A stretch of DNA of 64,000 bases from JAJDTQ01 sp965204235 (GCA_965204235.1 OZ241979.1:2666001-2730000); one strand, 5' to 3'. Positions 1 to 8,410 are shown, counted from the stretch's first letter. Made by a program: numbers and translations. Notes: generated by a model from the letters alone, not told the origin.

Positions 1-1
1 G

Positions 2-319
2 TTCGAGTCCCTGGCCTACCACGACCTCTCCGTCTATGCCCGGGCCTGCGACGCGGCCGTCTATCACTACCGGGACAATACCGGCCTTGAAGTGGATACG
101 GTGGTGGAGAACCGTCAGGGCGACTGGTGCGCCTTCGAGGTAAAGCTGGGCGCCGGGCAGACCGATGACGCCGCCCGGACCCTGCTGAGGTTCCGCGACC
201 GGGTGGATGCGGCCAGGACCGGCGCGCCGCGGCTCCTGGGCGTCCTCGTCGGTTCCGGCTACGGCTACCTCCGGGACGATGGCGTAGCGGTCATACCCAT
301 AGGCGCGCTGGGACCCTGA
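2..319 (+). CDS. C-terminal fragment of a DUF4143-type ATP-binding protein
   Basis: The reading frame is open from the first bases to a TGA at 317-319, so the gene begins outside the window. The visible ~105 residues match the C-terminal DUF4143 domain of AAA_14-type ATPases. The hallmark stretches are FESL near the start, VYHYRDNTGLEVD, and AFEVKLG, which resembles a PD-(D/E)XK-like core. The family usually has an N-terminal Walker ATPase domain, not visible here. These proteins are widespread and their role is not firmly known; links to toxin-antitoxin or DNA-processing functions have been proposed. Only the domain assignment is supported. Confidence 0.8.
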   Translation, partial: FESLAYHDLSVYARACDAAVYHYRDNTGLEVDTVVENRQGDWCAFEVKLGAGQTDDAARTLLRFRDRVDAARTGAPRLLGVLVGSGYGYLRDDGVAVIPIGALGP

Positions 320-370
320 CGCGGTCTGCCGGGTTTGGCCTGCTTCCGTTCTCTCTCCCCCTGGAAGAGG

Positions 371-411
371 GCGTCCTCCGCCTCCGCTTCGCTAGGCTCA
401 GGACGAACGGG
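371..411 (+). repeat. Degenerate copy of the dispersed intergenic repeat
   Basis: The 112-base gap between the DUF4143 gene and the converging GAPDH-like gene holds a diverged copy of the repeat core (CTTCGCTAGGCTCAGGACGAACGGG). It is the same family seen near 6.2, 6.7, 9.3, 9.9, 20.9, 21.9 and 39.7 kb. This copy lacks the conserved flank ending in CAATCGTTCAG. Confidence 0.6.
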
Positions 412-431
412 AATGGAGGAAAGACCGGCGG

Positions 432-1496
432 TCAGATCTCCCGGAAGAAGTAGGGCCTGATGGATTGCAGGCGGTCTTCGTAGGTGTCCGGGTTCAGCAG
501 CCACAGGGTCGCCGCGATGCTGCTCAGGAGCGAGTTCCCGTCCTGGGAGGTGAAGCACATGCCCACCACCTCCCGTTCCCCCCTCAAGGCGAGGCTCTGG
601 GTGACGATGGCGGTGTGGTTCAGGATGCGGCCGAACAGCCCGTGGTCCCGGCCGAACGAGAACACCGACGCCGAGGACTTCTTGTTGGTGACCGCGATGC
701 GGGGGTTCGACCGCAGCCGCTGCACGAGCTGGTCCATGCCCACGGCCCGTTTGAGGATCAGGTTGAAGTGGATGGTGTGCATGTACTGGGTGTTGATCTT
801 GAGGGCCGACGAGTAGATGTTGAGGTCCAGCCCCAGGGACTGGAACAGGTAATAGGCGTCCCGTCCCTGGTGGGTCCCGAACCGTTCGTCGTCGTGCCGC
901 CCCACTTCGGGGGCCGGAATGAACTCCCCCTCCTGGCTGATGTCGTTGGCCCGGCGCATGCAGACGAACCTTCCGGCTTCGAGGTTGTCCTCCTTCTCCG
1001 GGCCCAGGGCCAGGGTGTCGATGAGCACCGCCAGGTTGTGGGTGTTGCAGCTCACCACCTGGATGAAACGGTCTTCCTCCCGGCGGAGCGCGGCGTCGTT
1101 GATGCCCCGCGCGTACATCTTGCCGAAGCCGAACTCGCTTCCCTGCGCGATGAAGCCCTTGCCGTTGCCGGCGTACCGCTTGTAGTACTTCTCCTTGTTC
1201 TCGTTCCCCACCGGCGTGCAGTCGATGACCACGGTGGCCCGCTCGATGGCGGCCTCCGACTCGTAGGCGGGCTCCATCCCCAACTCCACGAACCGGTCCC
1301 AGTGCTCCCTGTCCGCGCTCAGTCCGGCCCCCTTGTCCCTGAGGGCCGTCACCTTCGACCGGTCGGTCACCCGGGGAGTCTGCTTGTTGAACGTCACCTC
1401 GTCGATCCCGAACGCCTCCCTGAAGGTCGATAGAATACCGATGAGGGGCTCACCGATGGTGCCCGTGCCGACAACGTGAACGATCTTCCGGTCCAT
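432..1496 (-). CDS. Archaeal-type (type II) glyceraldehyde-3-phosphate dehydrogenase-like oxidoreductase
   Basis: The 354-residue protein starts with a Rossmann motif (VVGTGTIGEPL, residues ~9-19). It continues with VVIDCTPVGNENKEKYY, QGSEFGFGKMYARG and VVSCNTHN. The last contains the cysteine equivalent to the catalytic thiol of phosphorylating GAPDH, in the archaeal-type SCNT context rather than the bacterial SCTTNC context. Later segments (RRANDISQEGEF, YMHTIHFNLI) also follow the type II family. The expected reaction would be NAD(P)-dependent oxidation of an aldehyde phosphate. No glycolytic gene is adjacent, so the substrate is uncertain. ATG start at 1496; it stands alone, upstream of a 216-base gap. 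Confidence 0.7.
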   Translation of the reverse strand: MDRKIVHVVGTGTIGEPLIGILSTFREAFGIDEVTFNKQTPRVTDRSKVTALRDKGAGLSADREHWDRFVELGMEPAYESEAAIERATVVIDCTPVGNENKEKYYKRYAGNGKGFIAQGSEFGFGKMYARGINDAALRREEDRFIQVVSCNTHNLAVLIDTLALGPEKEDNLEAGRFVCMRRANDISQEGEFIPAPEVGRHDDERFGTHQGRDAYYLFQSLGLDLNIYSSALKINTQYMHTIHFNLILKRAVGMDQLVQRLRSNPRIAVTNKKSSASVFSFGRDHGLFGRILNHTAIVTQSLALRGEREVVGMCFTSQDGNSLLSSIAATLWLLNPDTYEDRLQSIRPYFFREI

Positions 1497-1712
1497 GGCC
1501 TCGACTCCTCACGACTCGAAGCAGGTTCCGCGCCGCGCCCTTCCATGCCGCGGGAAAACCGACGCGCTCTGCGTGTCTCCCGCGGCGCGGCCCTGCAAGA
1601 ACCCTCCCTCATACCACACAAATCCTGTTCGGGAAACGGGGAGGAGGCGGTGCGGAAGGGCGTCAGATGGATGTGGACTGGGGTCCAGGGTCAAGGGGAC
1701 CGTGGACTGATG
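1497..1712. other. Intergenic gap with no recognised feature
   Basis: These 216 bases separate the GAPDH-like gene from the end of the first DUF1640 gene, both on the minus strand. Nothing recognisable was found: no copy of the dispersed repeat, no RNA gene and no convincing terminator. The promoter of the GAPDH-like gene should lie here. Confidence 0.4.
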
Positions 1713-2393
1713 CTACAGCAGCTTGGCCGAGGCGATCATCAGGGCGGCGAAGGCGATGACCACGCCGATGTTCCATCTGATGATGTCCACCTTGAGGTCA
1801 ACGAGTTCAGCTTTGGTGGCCATGTTCTTCTCGATGTTCTCTACCCTTCCGGTCAAGGATTGCACCTCGGTGGCCAAATCCTTGAGTTCGGCTTTGGTAG
1901 CCATGTCCTTCTCGACCTTCTCGAGGGCGGCTTTGGTCGCCAATGCGGCCATGTCCTTCTCGATCTTCTCGACGGCGTCCTTGGTGGCCAGTGCGGCCAT
2001 GTCCTTCTCGATCTTCTCGAGGGCGGCTTTGGTGGCCAGTGCAGCCATATCCTTCTCGATCTTCTCGACGGCGTCCTTGGTGGCCAATGCGGCCATGTCC
2101 TTCTCGACCTTCTCGAGGGCGGCTTTGGTGGCCAATGCGGCCATGTCCTTTTCGATCTTCTCGACGGCGGCTTTGGTGGCCAGTGCAGCCATATTCTTTT
2201 CGATCTTCTCGAGGGCGTCCCTGGTGGCCAGTTTTTCCTGTTTTTCGGTCAGGGTGTCCACCTTGGATATCAGATCGGCGGTAGCGACGTTGGAGGCCGT
2301 GTCGAAAATTTCGACCACCGCTTCTGCGGTCTGACGGGACAAACCAGCGGTCTCGAGGCGGGTTACCGCCTTGTGTGTGTCAAGGGCGTGCAT
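1713..2393 (-). CDS. DUF1640 (CCDC90-like) coiled-coil membrane protein, copy A
   Basis: The 226-residue protein has three parts. Residues 1-33 are nearly the same as in the divergent neighbour at 2554. Residues 55-166 are seven tandem 16-residue units of the type LATKAALEKIEKDMAA, predicted to form a long coiled coil. The C-terminus (DIIRWNIGVVIAFAALMIAS) is one transmembrane helix. This is the plan of DUF1640/CCDC90 proteins: a head, a coiled-coil stalk and a membrane anchor. The molecular function in bacteria is unknown. ATG at 2393, preceded on the minus strand by a sequence that is also duplicated upstream of copy B. Confidence 0.75.
   Translation of the reverse strand: MHALDTHKAVTRLETAGLSRQTAEAVVEIFDTASNVATADLISKVDTLTEKQEKLATRDALEKIEKNMAALATKAAVEKIEKDMAALATKAALEKVEKDMAALATKDAVEKIEKDMAALATKAALEKIEKDMAALATKDAVEKIEKDMAALATKAALEKVEKDMATKAELKDLATEVQSLTGRVENIEKNMATKAELVDLKVDIIRWNIGVVIAFAALMIASAKLL
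1896..2231 (-). repeat. Tandem 48-bp coding repeat (seven 16-residue units)
   Basis: Within DUF1640 copy A the units alternate between LATKAALE and LATKDAVE versions, giving a 96-bp higher-order period. The DNA copies are similar enough to suggest recent expansion or gene conversion. The translated units keep a hydrophobic pattern suited to a coiled coil. Confidence 0.8.
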
Positions 2394-2553
2394 GTTCCTA
2401 CTCTACACCTTGTCTCGAATTCTGGAAAGAGCCTGGCAGTGGCGGCGCCAGGGAGGACGCGCCTCGGTCGCTCCTCCGGGGACGCCGGCAGGGACGAGAG
2501 AGTCGTCCTTTCCCACCCTTTCCAAACTCCCCGGCAAGGTGTAGGATCGGAAC
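2394..2553. promoter_or_regulatory. Divergent intergenic region with mirrored 5' leader copies
   Basis: Both genes leaving this 160-base gap have the same leader. On each strand CAAGGTGTAG, a short variable stretch and GGAAC lead directly into the start codon (ATG for copy A, GTG for copy B) and then GCACGCCCTTGACACACAC. The inverted duplication therefore includes the ribosome-binding region as well as the first codons. No consensus -35/-10 pair was identified. Confidence 0.5.
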
Positions 2554-3159
2554 GTGCACGCCCTTGACACACACAAGGCGGTAACCCGCCTCGAGACGAC
2601 CGGCATGTCCCGCCAGACTGCGGAAGCCGTGGTCGAAATCTTCGACACGGTGGCCAACGCAGCCGCCACCGACTTGGCGACCAAAGCCGACCTGGGGGCC
2701 GTGGCTGCCAACGTGCAGCACCTGGACGACAGGGTGCAGGACCTGGGCAACACGGTGCAGCACCTGAACGACAGGGTGCAGCACCTGGACGACAAGGTAC
2801 AGCACCTGGACGACAGGGTGCAGGACCTGGGCAACACGGTACAGCACCTGAGCGACAGAGTGCAGCACCTGGACGACAGGGTGCAGGACTTGGGCAACAC
2901 GGTACAGCACCTGAGCGACAGAGTGCAGCACTTGGACGACAGGGTGCAGGACCTGGGCAACACGGTACAGCACCTGGGCGACAGAGTGCAGCACCTGAAC
3001 GACCGGGTGGTAGTCCTGGAACAGACCATGGCAACCAAGTCCGACTTGGCAGAGGTCAGGTCCGACCTGGCCGAGGTCAAGACCGACATCATCAGATGGA
3101 ACGTCGGCTTGATACTCGCCGTGGCCGCGGTGATGATCGCCGCGGTCAAGCTGCTCTGA
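2554..3159 (+). CDS. DUF1640 (CCDC90-like) coiled-coil membrane protein, copy B
   Basis: This 201-residue paralogue of the gene at 1713-2393 is transcribed away from it. The head (MHALDTHKAVTRLET, then MSRQTAEAVVEIFDT) and the C-terminal anchor (DIIRWNVGLILAVAAVMIAA) match copy A. The stalk is entirely different: fourteen heptads such as VQHLDDR and VQDLGNT at residues 54-151 instead of 16-residue units. The start is a GTG at 2554, chosen because the protein and the leader then align with copy A. Function unknown; a membrane-anchored oligomeric coiled coil is the safe statement. Confidence 0.75.
   Translation: MHALDTHKAVTRLETTGMSRQTAEAVVEIFDTVANAAATDLATKADLGAVAANVQHLDDRVQDLGNTVQHLNDRVQHLDDKVQHLDDRVQDLGNTVQHLSDRVQHLDDRVQDLGNTVQHLSDRVQHLDDRVQDLGNTVQHLGDRVQHLNDRVVVLEQTMATKSDLAEVRSDLAEVKTDIIRWNVGLILAVAAVMIAAVKLL
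2713..3006 (+). repeat. Tandem 21-bp coding repeat (14 heptads, 63-bp superperiod)
   Basis: Fourteen consecutive heptads are built on VQHLDDR and VQDLGNT. A three-heptad block recurs, so the DNA shows a 63-bp superperiod. Hydrophobic residues at heptad positions 1 and 4 suggest a regular coiled coil. The array is coding and is not a CRISPR. Confidence 0.8.
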
Positions 3160-3365
3160 CGCGCCGGTCCTCGCCTGCGGGGTTGTTCGGGCAGGGTTGG
3201 CCCGCTTCTTCGCGGGCTCCCGCGAGGTTCTCTCTTTCTTGGGCGGTGGATCGGGTTTCGGCGGGAGGGCGTTCCTTGTGGACGTCCACGGGTCGAGTTG
3301 GGGCGACTGGCCGGTCGTCCTCCGAAATCCGTGGGGTATCATGAAATCCATCGAAGGGAGGTCAC

Positions 3366-4853
3366 GTGGACAAGGTTCCTTCGAGTGAGCGCGAGTTCTC
3401 GCCCGCGGCCTTTTTCGACCGGCGCTTCGGAGTCACTGCGCGGGACCTGGACCGGGTCCTGGGACGGGCCGTCGCGCGGAAGGCGGACTACGCGGACCTC
3501 TATTTCGAGTACCGGACCCGGGACCAGGTCCAGCTCGAAGAGGGGCTGGTCAAGCATGCGTCGGTCTCCACCGCCAACGGCGTGGGCGCGCGGGTGCTGG
3601 CCGAGGCCCGGACCGGGTACGCGTTCACGGACGACGTGACCATCGAGAACCTCGATTCCGCGGCCAGGACGGCCAACGTCATCGCCCACGACCGGGGGTC
3701 GGACGCGCCGGCGCGGCTCCCGGCTGCGCCCGTCCCGCGGCACGACCTGTATCCGGCGGCCCGGTCCGTCTCCGACGCGCCGCTGGAGAGGAAGGTCGGC
3801 CTGTTGCAGGACCTGGACCGGTTCGCCCGGAAGGCCGACCCCAGGATCAAGGGAGTGTTCGCCTCCCTGGCCACAGAGGATAAGGTCGTCCTCGTGGCCT
3901 CGTCCCAGGGATGGGTGCTGGGAGACTTGCAGCCCCTGGTGCGCATCAACGTCCGGTGCATTGCGGAGTCCGGGGGCAACCGGCAGGCGGGCTATTTCGG
4001 ATGGGGCGGACGTCTGGCTCTGGACGAGTGTGCGGCGCCCGACCAGTTGGAGTCCCACGCGCGGGAGGCGGCTCGCCGGGCGCTGGTGAACCTGGAGGCG
4101 GTGGCGGCGCCGGCCGGCCCCATGGACGTGGTGCTGGGGCCGGGTTGGCCCGGGATACTGCTCCACGAGGCCATCGGGCACGGCCTGGAAGCCGATTTCA
4201 ACCGGCGCAAGACCTCCGCCTTCTCCGGTCGCATCGGGGAGCGGGTGGCCACCGAGCTCTGCACGGTGGTGGACGACGGCGCCATCCCCCGTCGGCGCGG
4301 GTCCCTAAACCTCGACGACGAAGGGACGCCCACGCAGCGGACGGTGCTGATCGAGAAGGGGGTCCTCCGGGGTTACCTGCAAGACCGGTTGAACGCGTCG
4401 CTCATGGGCATGGATCCCACCGGCAACGGCCGCCGCGAAAGCTACGCCCACGTCCCCATGCCCCGGATGACCAACACCTTCATGCTCGCAGGGGAGGACG
4501 ACCCGGAAGACGTCATCCGCTCGGTGAAGGATGGCATCTACGCGGTCTCCTTCGGCGGCGGACAGGTGGACATCACCAGCGGCAAGTTCGTCTTCTCGGC
4601 CAACGAGGCGTACCGGATCGAGGACGGGAAGGTGACGCGCCCGGTGCGGGACGCGACCCTCATCGGCAACGGACCGGACGTCCTCCATCGCGTCAGCAGG
4701 GTGGGCGCGGACCTGGCCCTGGACGACGGCATCGGGACGTGCGGCAAGGACGGCCAGGCGGTCCCCGTGGGCGTCGGGCTTCCCACCATCCGGATCGACC
4801 AGCTAGTGGTGGGCGGCACCTCGGTGCGCGGACCGGGCAGTTTCCAGGCCTGA
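3366..4853 (+). CDS. tldD: TldD metalloprotease subunit
   Basis: TldD is the zinc-protease subunit of the TldD/TldE complex, a cytoplasmic heterodimer that degrades unfolded peptides and matures peptides such as microcin B17 and some RiPPs. The 495-residue length fits the family. The zinc site is visible as HEAIGHGLEAD (HExxxH), followed by the conserved KTSAFSGRIGE, DDGAIPRRRGS and a glycine-rich C-terminal half with GGGQVDITSGKF. The start is GTG at 3366, with an excellent Shine-Dalgarno sequence (AGGGAGGT) just upstream. The gene is followed after 9 bases by tldE. No RiPP precursor or modification gene is seen nearby, so the peptide substrate is not indicated. Confidence 0.95.
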   Translation: MDKVPSSEREFSPAAFFDRRFGVTARDLDRVLGRAVARKADYADLYFEYRTRDQVQLEEGLVKHASVSTANGVGARVLAEARTGYAFTDDVTIENLDSAARTANVIAHDRGSDAPARLPAAPVPRHDLYPAARSVSDAPLERKVGLLQDLDRFARKADPRIKGVFASLATEDKVVLVASSQGWVLGDLQPLVRINVRCIAESGGNRQAGYFGWGGRLALDECAAPDQLESHAREAARRALVNLEAVAAPAGPMDVVLGPGWPGILLHEAIGHGLEADFNRRKTSAFSGRIGERVATELCTVVDDGAIPRRRGSLNLDDEGTPTQRTVLIEKGVLRGYLQDRLNASLMGMDPTGNGRRESYAHVPMPRMTNTFMLAGEDDPEDVIRSVKDGIYAVSFGGGQVDITSGKFVFSANEAYRIEDGKVTRPVRDATLIGNGPDVLHRVSRVGADLALDDGIGTCGKDGQAVPVGVGLPTIRIDQLVVGGTSVRGPGSFQA

Positions 4854-4862
4854 CACTGACAC

Positions 4863-6218
4863 ATGGAGCGTCTGCCCATGGACAGGGAACTGGCGGCCGG
4901 GCTGCTGGTTCGGGCCGGGAAGCGCGGCGCCTCGCAGGGCGACGTGACGGTGATGGAGCACGAGGGCGTGCGGGTGACGGTGCGGCTCGGCGAGGTGGAG
5001 AACGTCAGCCAGGCCCGCGAGACGAGGCTCGGGCTGCGACTCTTCTTTGGACGGAGCTCGGCCGCCACCGCCACGTCGGACCTCTCCCGGGCGTCCCTGG
5101 ACCGCCTGCTGGAGCAGACCTGCGCCATGGCCCGGGCCACGGCCAAGGACGAGTTCAGCGGCCTGCCGGACCCCGGGGACCTCGCCGGAGAGCTGCCCGA
5201 CCTGGACCTCATGGACGAGACAGCCCGCGGCATGACGATGGAGGAGAAGATCGAGGCCGCGCGTCTGGCGGAGCAGCACGCGCTCCAATACGACCCCCGG
5301 ATCACCAACTCCGAGGGCGGGGAGTTCGGCAGCTCCTTCAACCGGATGCTCTACGCCAACTCCGAGGGTTTCACCGGAGAGTACGCGGCCTCCGTCTTCC
5401 GGCTTTCCGCGGCGCCGGTGGCGGCGTCCAACGGCTCCATGGAACGCGACTACTGGTTCTCCGCGGCCCGCGCGCGTGGGGGGCTGGATCCTCCCGAAGC
5501 GGTGGGACGGGAAGCCGGCCGCCGCGTGGTCCGCCGCATCGGCGCCCGCAAGGCGCCCACCGGAGAGTTTCCTGTGGTGTTCGACGCCAACGTCGCAGGG
5601 TGGCTGGCCCGGCACGTGGCCCAGGCCGTGTCCGGCTATGCCCTCTACCAGCGCGCCTCCTTCCTGTGCGACCGGATCGGGCAACGGGTCGCTTCCGACC
5701 TCGTCAACCTCATCGACGACGGCGCCATACCTTCGGCCCTGGGGTCGCGGCCCTTCGACTCCGAAGGCGTGGGGGTCCGGCGCAAGCACGTGGTGGAAGC
5801 CGGGGTGCTGCGCAGCTACCTGCTCGACGCCTACAGCGCACGCAAGCTCGGGGGCGCGCCCACCGGGAACGCCTCCCGCGGCGTGGGCGACGCGTCGAGC
5901 GTGGCGCCCATGAACTTCTACCTGGCCCCGGGCGTCCACTGCGTGGAGGAGATCATCGGCTCGGTGGAACAGGGTCTCTACGTCACCGACCTGATGGGCT
6001 TCGGCGTCAACCTGGTGACCGGCGACTATTCCCGCGGCGCCGCCGGCATATGGATCGACAAGGGAGAGCTGGCTTGGCCGGTGGCCGAGCTCACCATCGC
6101 GGGGAACCTCAACGACATGCTGGACCGCATCGAGATGGTGGGCAACGACCTCCGCAGACAGACCGCGGTCGCCTCGCCCACCGTCAAGGTCTCGCGCATG
6201 ACCGTGGCCGGTGTTTAG
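4863..6218 (+). CDS. tldE: TldE (PmbA) protease partner subunit
   Basis: The 451-residue protein is the second half of the TldD/E heterodimer. It shares the PmbA/TldA fold but lacks the HExxxH zinc motif of its partner, as expected for TldE. Recognisable stretches are ITNSEGGEFGSS, GDASSVAPMNFYLAPG and GFGVNLVTGDYSRGAAG near the C-terminus. ATG at 4863; a second in-frame ATG (MDREL) lies a few codons later, so the exact start is slightly uncertain. It lies 9 bases downstream of tldD, and a dispersed repeat follows immediately. Confidence 0.93.
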   Translation: MERLPMDRELAAGLLVRAGKRGASQGDVTVMEHEGVRVTVRLGEVENVSQARETRLGLRLFFGRSSAATATSDLSRASLDRLLEQTCAMARATAKDEFSGLPDPGDLAGELPDLDLMDETARGMTMEEKIEAARLAEQHALQYDPRITNSEGGEFGSSFNRMLYANSEGFTGEYAASVFRLSAAPVAASNGSMERDYWFSAARARGGLDPPEAVGREAGRRVVRRIGARKAPTGEFPVVFDANVAGWLARHVAQAVSGYALYQRASFLCDRIGQRVASDLVNLIDDGAIPSALGSRPFDSEGVGVRRKHVVEAGVLRSYLLDAYSARKLGGAPTGNASRGVGDASSVAPMNFYLAPGVHCVEEIIGSVEQGLYVTDLMGFGVNLVTGDYSRGAAGIWIDKGELAWPVAELTIAGNLNDMLDRIEMVGNDLRRQTAVASPTVKVSRMTVAGV

Positions 6219-6388
6219 GAAACCCCTGATCCATTCCGGCTCGAGGCGCCTCTCCCCATGGGAAAGTGCGTCCTTCGACTTCGCTTCGCTACGCTCAGGA
6301 TGAACGGGGTCCTTCGCTTCGCTACGCTCAGGATGAACGGGGTCCTTCGCTTTGCTACGCTCAGGACGAACGGGAGCAATCGTTCAGT
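6219..6388 (+). repeat. Dispersed repeat with three tandem core units
   Basis: This copy begins with AAACCCCTGATCCATTC, runs through GGCGCCTCTCCCCATGGG and carries three tandem cores of GCTTCGCTACGCTCAGGA type. It ends in GGGAGCAATCGTTCAG. The same order of blocks is seen in the copy at 9278-9385, which defines an element of about 108 bp. It lies in opposite orientation to the copy at 6652-6780, so the pair brackets the small gene at 6451-6618. Confidence 0.85.
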
Positions 6389-6450
6389 GGAACGACCCTG
6401 TTCCGGACAGGATCCTGAAACGGGGAACTCGACGGTCCGGTGACCCCGAC

Positions 6451-6618
6451 ATGTGGAAGATCCTGGCTCACGCCGCCGCCCTGGCGGGTCTCTACCTGGC
6501 CGTTTCCGGGGCCATGTTCCTGGGGATCCAGGTCGATCCCCTCTACGGCAACATCGGCATCGTGGTCTCCGCGGTCCTGGTTGCGCTCTACGTCTATGTC
6601 GGCTTCGTCAGGAAATAG
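6451..6618 (+). CDS. Small two-helix membrane protein
   Basis: The 55-residue protein starts at ATG 6451 (MWKILAHAAALAGLYLAVSG). It contains two hydrophobic helices (about residues 3-21 and 29-50) joined by a short segment with VDPLYGN, and ends in VGFVRK. I do not recognise the family. A longer reading from 6352 would run back into the dispersed repeat and adds no plausible protein sequence, so the short start is preferred. It is alone between two inverted copies of the repeat. Confidence 0.6.
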   Translation: MWKILAHAAALAGLYLAVSGAMFLGIQVDPLYGNIGIVVSAVLVALYVYVGFVRK

Positions 6619-6651
6619 CCGTGTGCCGGAGTCAGGAGGCTTTCCCATGTA

Positions 6652-6780
6652 CGGAAACCCTGAACGATTGCCCCCGTTCGTCCTGAGCGTAGCAAAGCGA
6701 AGGACTCCGTTCATCCTGAGCGTAGCGAAGCGAAGTCGAAGGACGCACTTTCCCATGGGGAGAGGCGCCTCGAGCCGGGA
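6652..6780 (-). repeat. Dispersed repeat, inverted copy with two core units
   Basis: Read on the minus strand, the block order is that of the copy at 6219-6388: CGAGGCGCCTCTCCCC, then ATGGGAAAG, two GCTTCGCTACGCTCAGGA-like cores and CAATCGTTCAGGGTTTCC. The left end of this repeat overlaps the proposed start codon of the next gene (6755), so the repeat may supply the translation start or hide the real one. Confidence 0.85.
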
Positions 6781-8392
6781 TTGCCCAGAGGTTCGGTACG
6801 GTTGTCCCCGCCCGTTCCGCGTCCTGCTGTGTGCGCTGGCGCTTGCCTTTGCCGCGGCGCCGGCCCGGGCCGCGGCCCCGGACGACACCTTCGTGATGGC
6901 CAAGGACATGGCCGATGTCGCGACCCTGGACCCGGCCGAGGCCTTCGAGTTCACCACCGGCGAGCTCGTGGCCAACCTCTACGACCGGATCCTCATGTTC
7001 GAGCCGGAGAACCCCGAGGTCCTCGTGGGCGGCGTGGCCGAGAGCCATGCGGTGAGCGAGGACGGCAAGGAACTCACCTTCCGGATTCGCCGGGGCCTCA
7101 GGTTCCACTCCGGCAACCCGGTGCGTCCGGAGGACGTGGAGTTCTCCCTGGAGCGGGTGGTGAAGCTCGACAAGACACCGGCCTTCCTCCTCACCCAGTT
7201 CGGCTGGAACGCGGACAACGTGGAGGATCGGGTCGAGGTGGTGGACCCTCGCAGCGTCCGCCTCACCATCGTCGAGGACTTCTCCCCCGGTCTGGTGATG
7301 AACGTGCTCTCGGCCGGCGTCGGCTCGGTGGTGGACGAGCAACTCGTGCTCGCCCACGAGAAGGACGGCGACCTCGGCCACGGGTGGCTGAAGTCCCACA
7401 GCGCGGGCTCCGGTCCGTTCCGGCTCGAAAGCTGGACCGCGGACGAGTCCGTGGTCCTCGAAGCCAACCCCGACTACCGCCGCGGCCCGCCGGGGATGAA
7501 GCGCGTGGTCCTGCGTCACGCGCCCGATCCCGCGGCGCAGAGGCGGATGCTGGAGCAGGGCGACATCGACTTGGCGCGCAACCTGGACTCCGGCCAGGTA
7601 AAGGCCCTCCGGGGCCGCCCGGACGTGGTCATCGACGACCGTCCCACCGGCACCATCGTCTATTTGGCGGCCAACGCATCCCACCCGATCCTCGGCAAGG
7701 CCAAGGTGGCGCAGGCCCTGCGGCACGCGGTGGACTACCAGGGCATGGCGGAGTCCTTCCTGGCGGGTCAGTTCACGGTGCACCAGGCGTTCTGGCCCAG
7801 GGGGTTGTGGGCGTCCTATACGGAGACGCCGTACCGGCTCGACGTGGAGAAGGCGAGGTCGCTGCTGGCCGAGGCAGGTCACGGAGACGGGTTCGAAGTG
7901 CGCATCGACACCCTCACCACCCCGCCGTTCCCGCGGATCGCGCGGTCGGTCCAGACGACCCTTGCACGGGTCGGGGTCAAGACCCGGATCGCGGCCCGGG
8001 AGGGCAAGGTCCTGTGGCCCAGGTACCGCGGGCGCAAGCACGAGTTGATCCTGGCCCACTGGTCGCCGGACTACCCGGACCCCCACTCCAACGCCGACGC
8101 CTTCGCGCACAACCCGGACAACCGTCCCGAGGCCGGGCTCACCGGCGTGCTCGCATGGCGCAACGCATGGGCGCAGGACGACCTGAACGACATGGTGGTC
8201 CGGGCGCGCGACGAGCCGGACCCGGCCAAGCGCAGGCGGCTCTACCTGCGGCTACAGGAGCGTCTCCAGACCGAGGGACCCTACGTGGTCATGTTCCAGC
8301 AGATCGAGCAGGTGGCGCGTCGCGGCAACGTCCGTGGGTTCGCGGCCGGCTCGAACTTCGACCAGGTCCATTACCGCAACGTGACCAAGTAG
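6755..8392 (+). CDS. ABC transporter peptide-binding protein (SBP family 5)
   Basis: A periplasmic extracytoplasmic solute-binding protein of the DppA/OppA family. The N-terminus holds a signal peptide (VLLCALALAFAAAPARAA, cleavage expected after ARA). Family features follow: MAKDMADVATLDPAEAF, LTFRIRRGLRFHSG, SGPFRLESW, and the C-terminal PYVVMFQQIEQVARR. Substrates in this family are peptides, nickel or other small molecules; nothing here fixes which. The only suitable ATG (6755) lies inside a dispersed repeat, so the start is uncertain. No permease or ATPase gene is adjacent; dppB/dppC-like genes lie about 4.4 kb downstream beside a second binding protein. Confidence 0.88.
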   Translation: MGRGASSRDCPEVRYGCPRPFRVLLCALALAFAAAPARAAAPDDTFVMAKDMADVATLDPAEAFEFTTGELVANLYDRILMFEPENPEVLVGGVAESHAVSEDGKELTFRIRRGLRFHSGNPVRPEDVEFSLERVVKLDKTPAFLLTQFGWNADNVEDRVEVVDPRSVRLTIVEDFSPGLVMNVLSAGVGSVVDEQLVLAHEKDGDLGHGWLKSHSAGSGPFRLESWTADESVVLEANPDYRRGPPGMKRVVLRHAPDPAAQRRMLEQGDIDLARNLDSGQVKALRGRPDVVIDDRPTGTIVYLAANASHPILGKAKVAQALRHAVDYQGMAESFLAGQFTVHQAFWPRGLWASYTETPYRLDVEKARSLLAEAGHGDGFEVRIDTLTTPPFPRIARSVQTTLARVGVKTRIAAREGKVLWPRYRGRKHELILAHWSPDYPDPHSNADAFAHNPDNRPEAGLTGVLAWRNAWAQDDLNDMVVRARDEPDPAKRRRLYLRLQERLQTEGPYVVMFQQIEQVARRGNVRGFAAGSNFDQVHYRNVTK

Positions 8393-8410
8393 CCGGCCAT
8401 TGCCTCGTCC

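Noticed and set aside
465..1433. Long plus-strand frame opposite the GAPDH-like gene
   Set aside because: GC-rich antisense frames are open by codon bias; the product has no domain and the minus-strand frame has clear motifs.
1476..2567. Plus-strand frame rich in HVLLDLLEGGFG repeats
   Set aside because: It is the antisense of the 16-residue repeats in DUF1640 copy A; repeats in one strand create repeats in the other.
2713..3006. CRISPR-like array
   Set aside because: Repeats are contiguous in-frame heptad codons without unique spacers.
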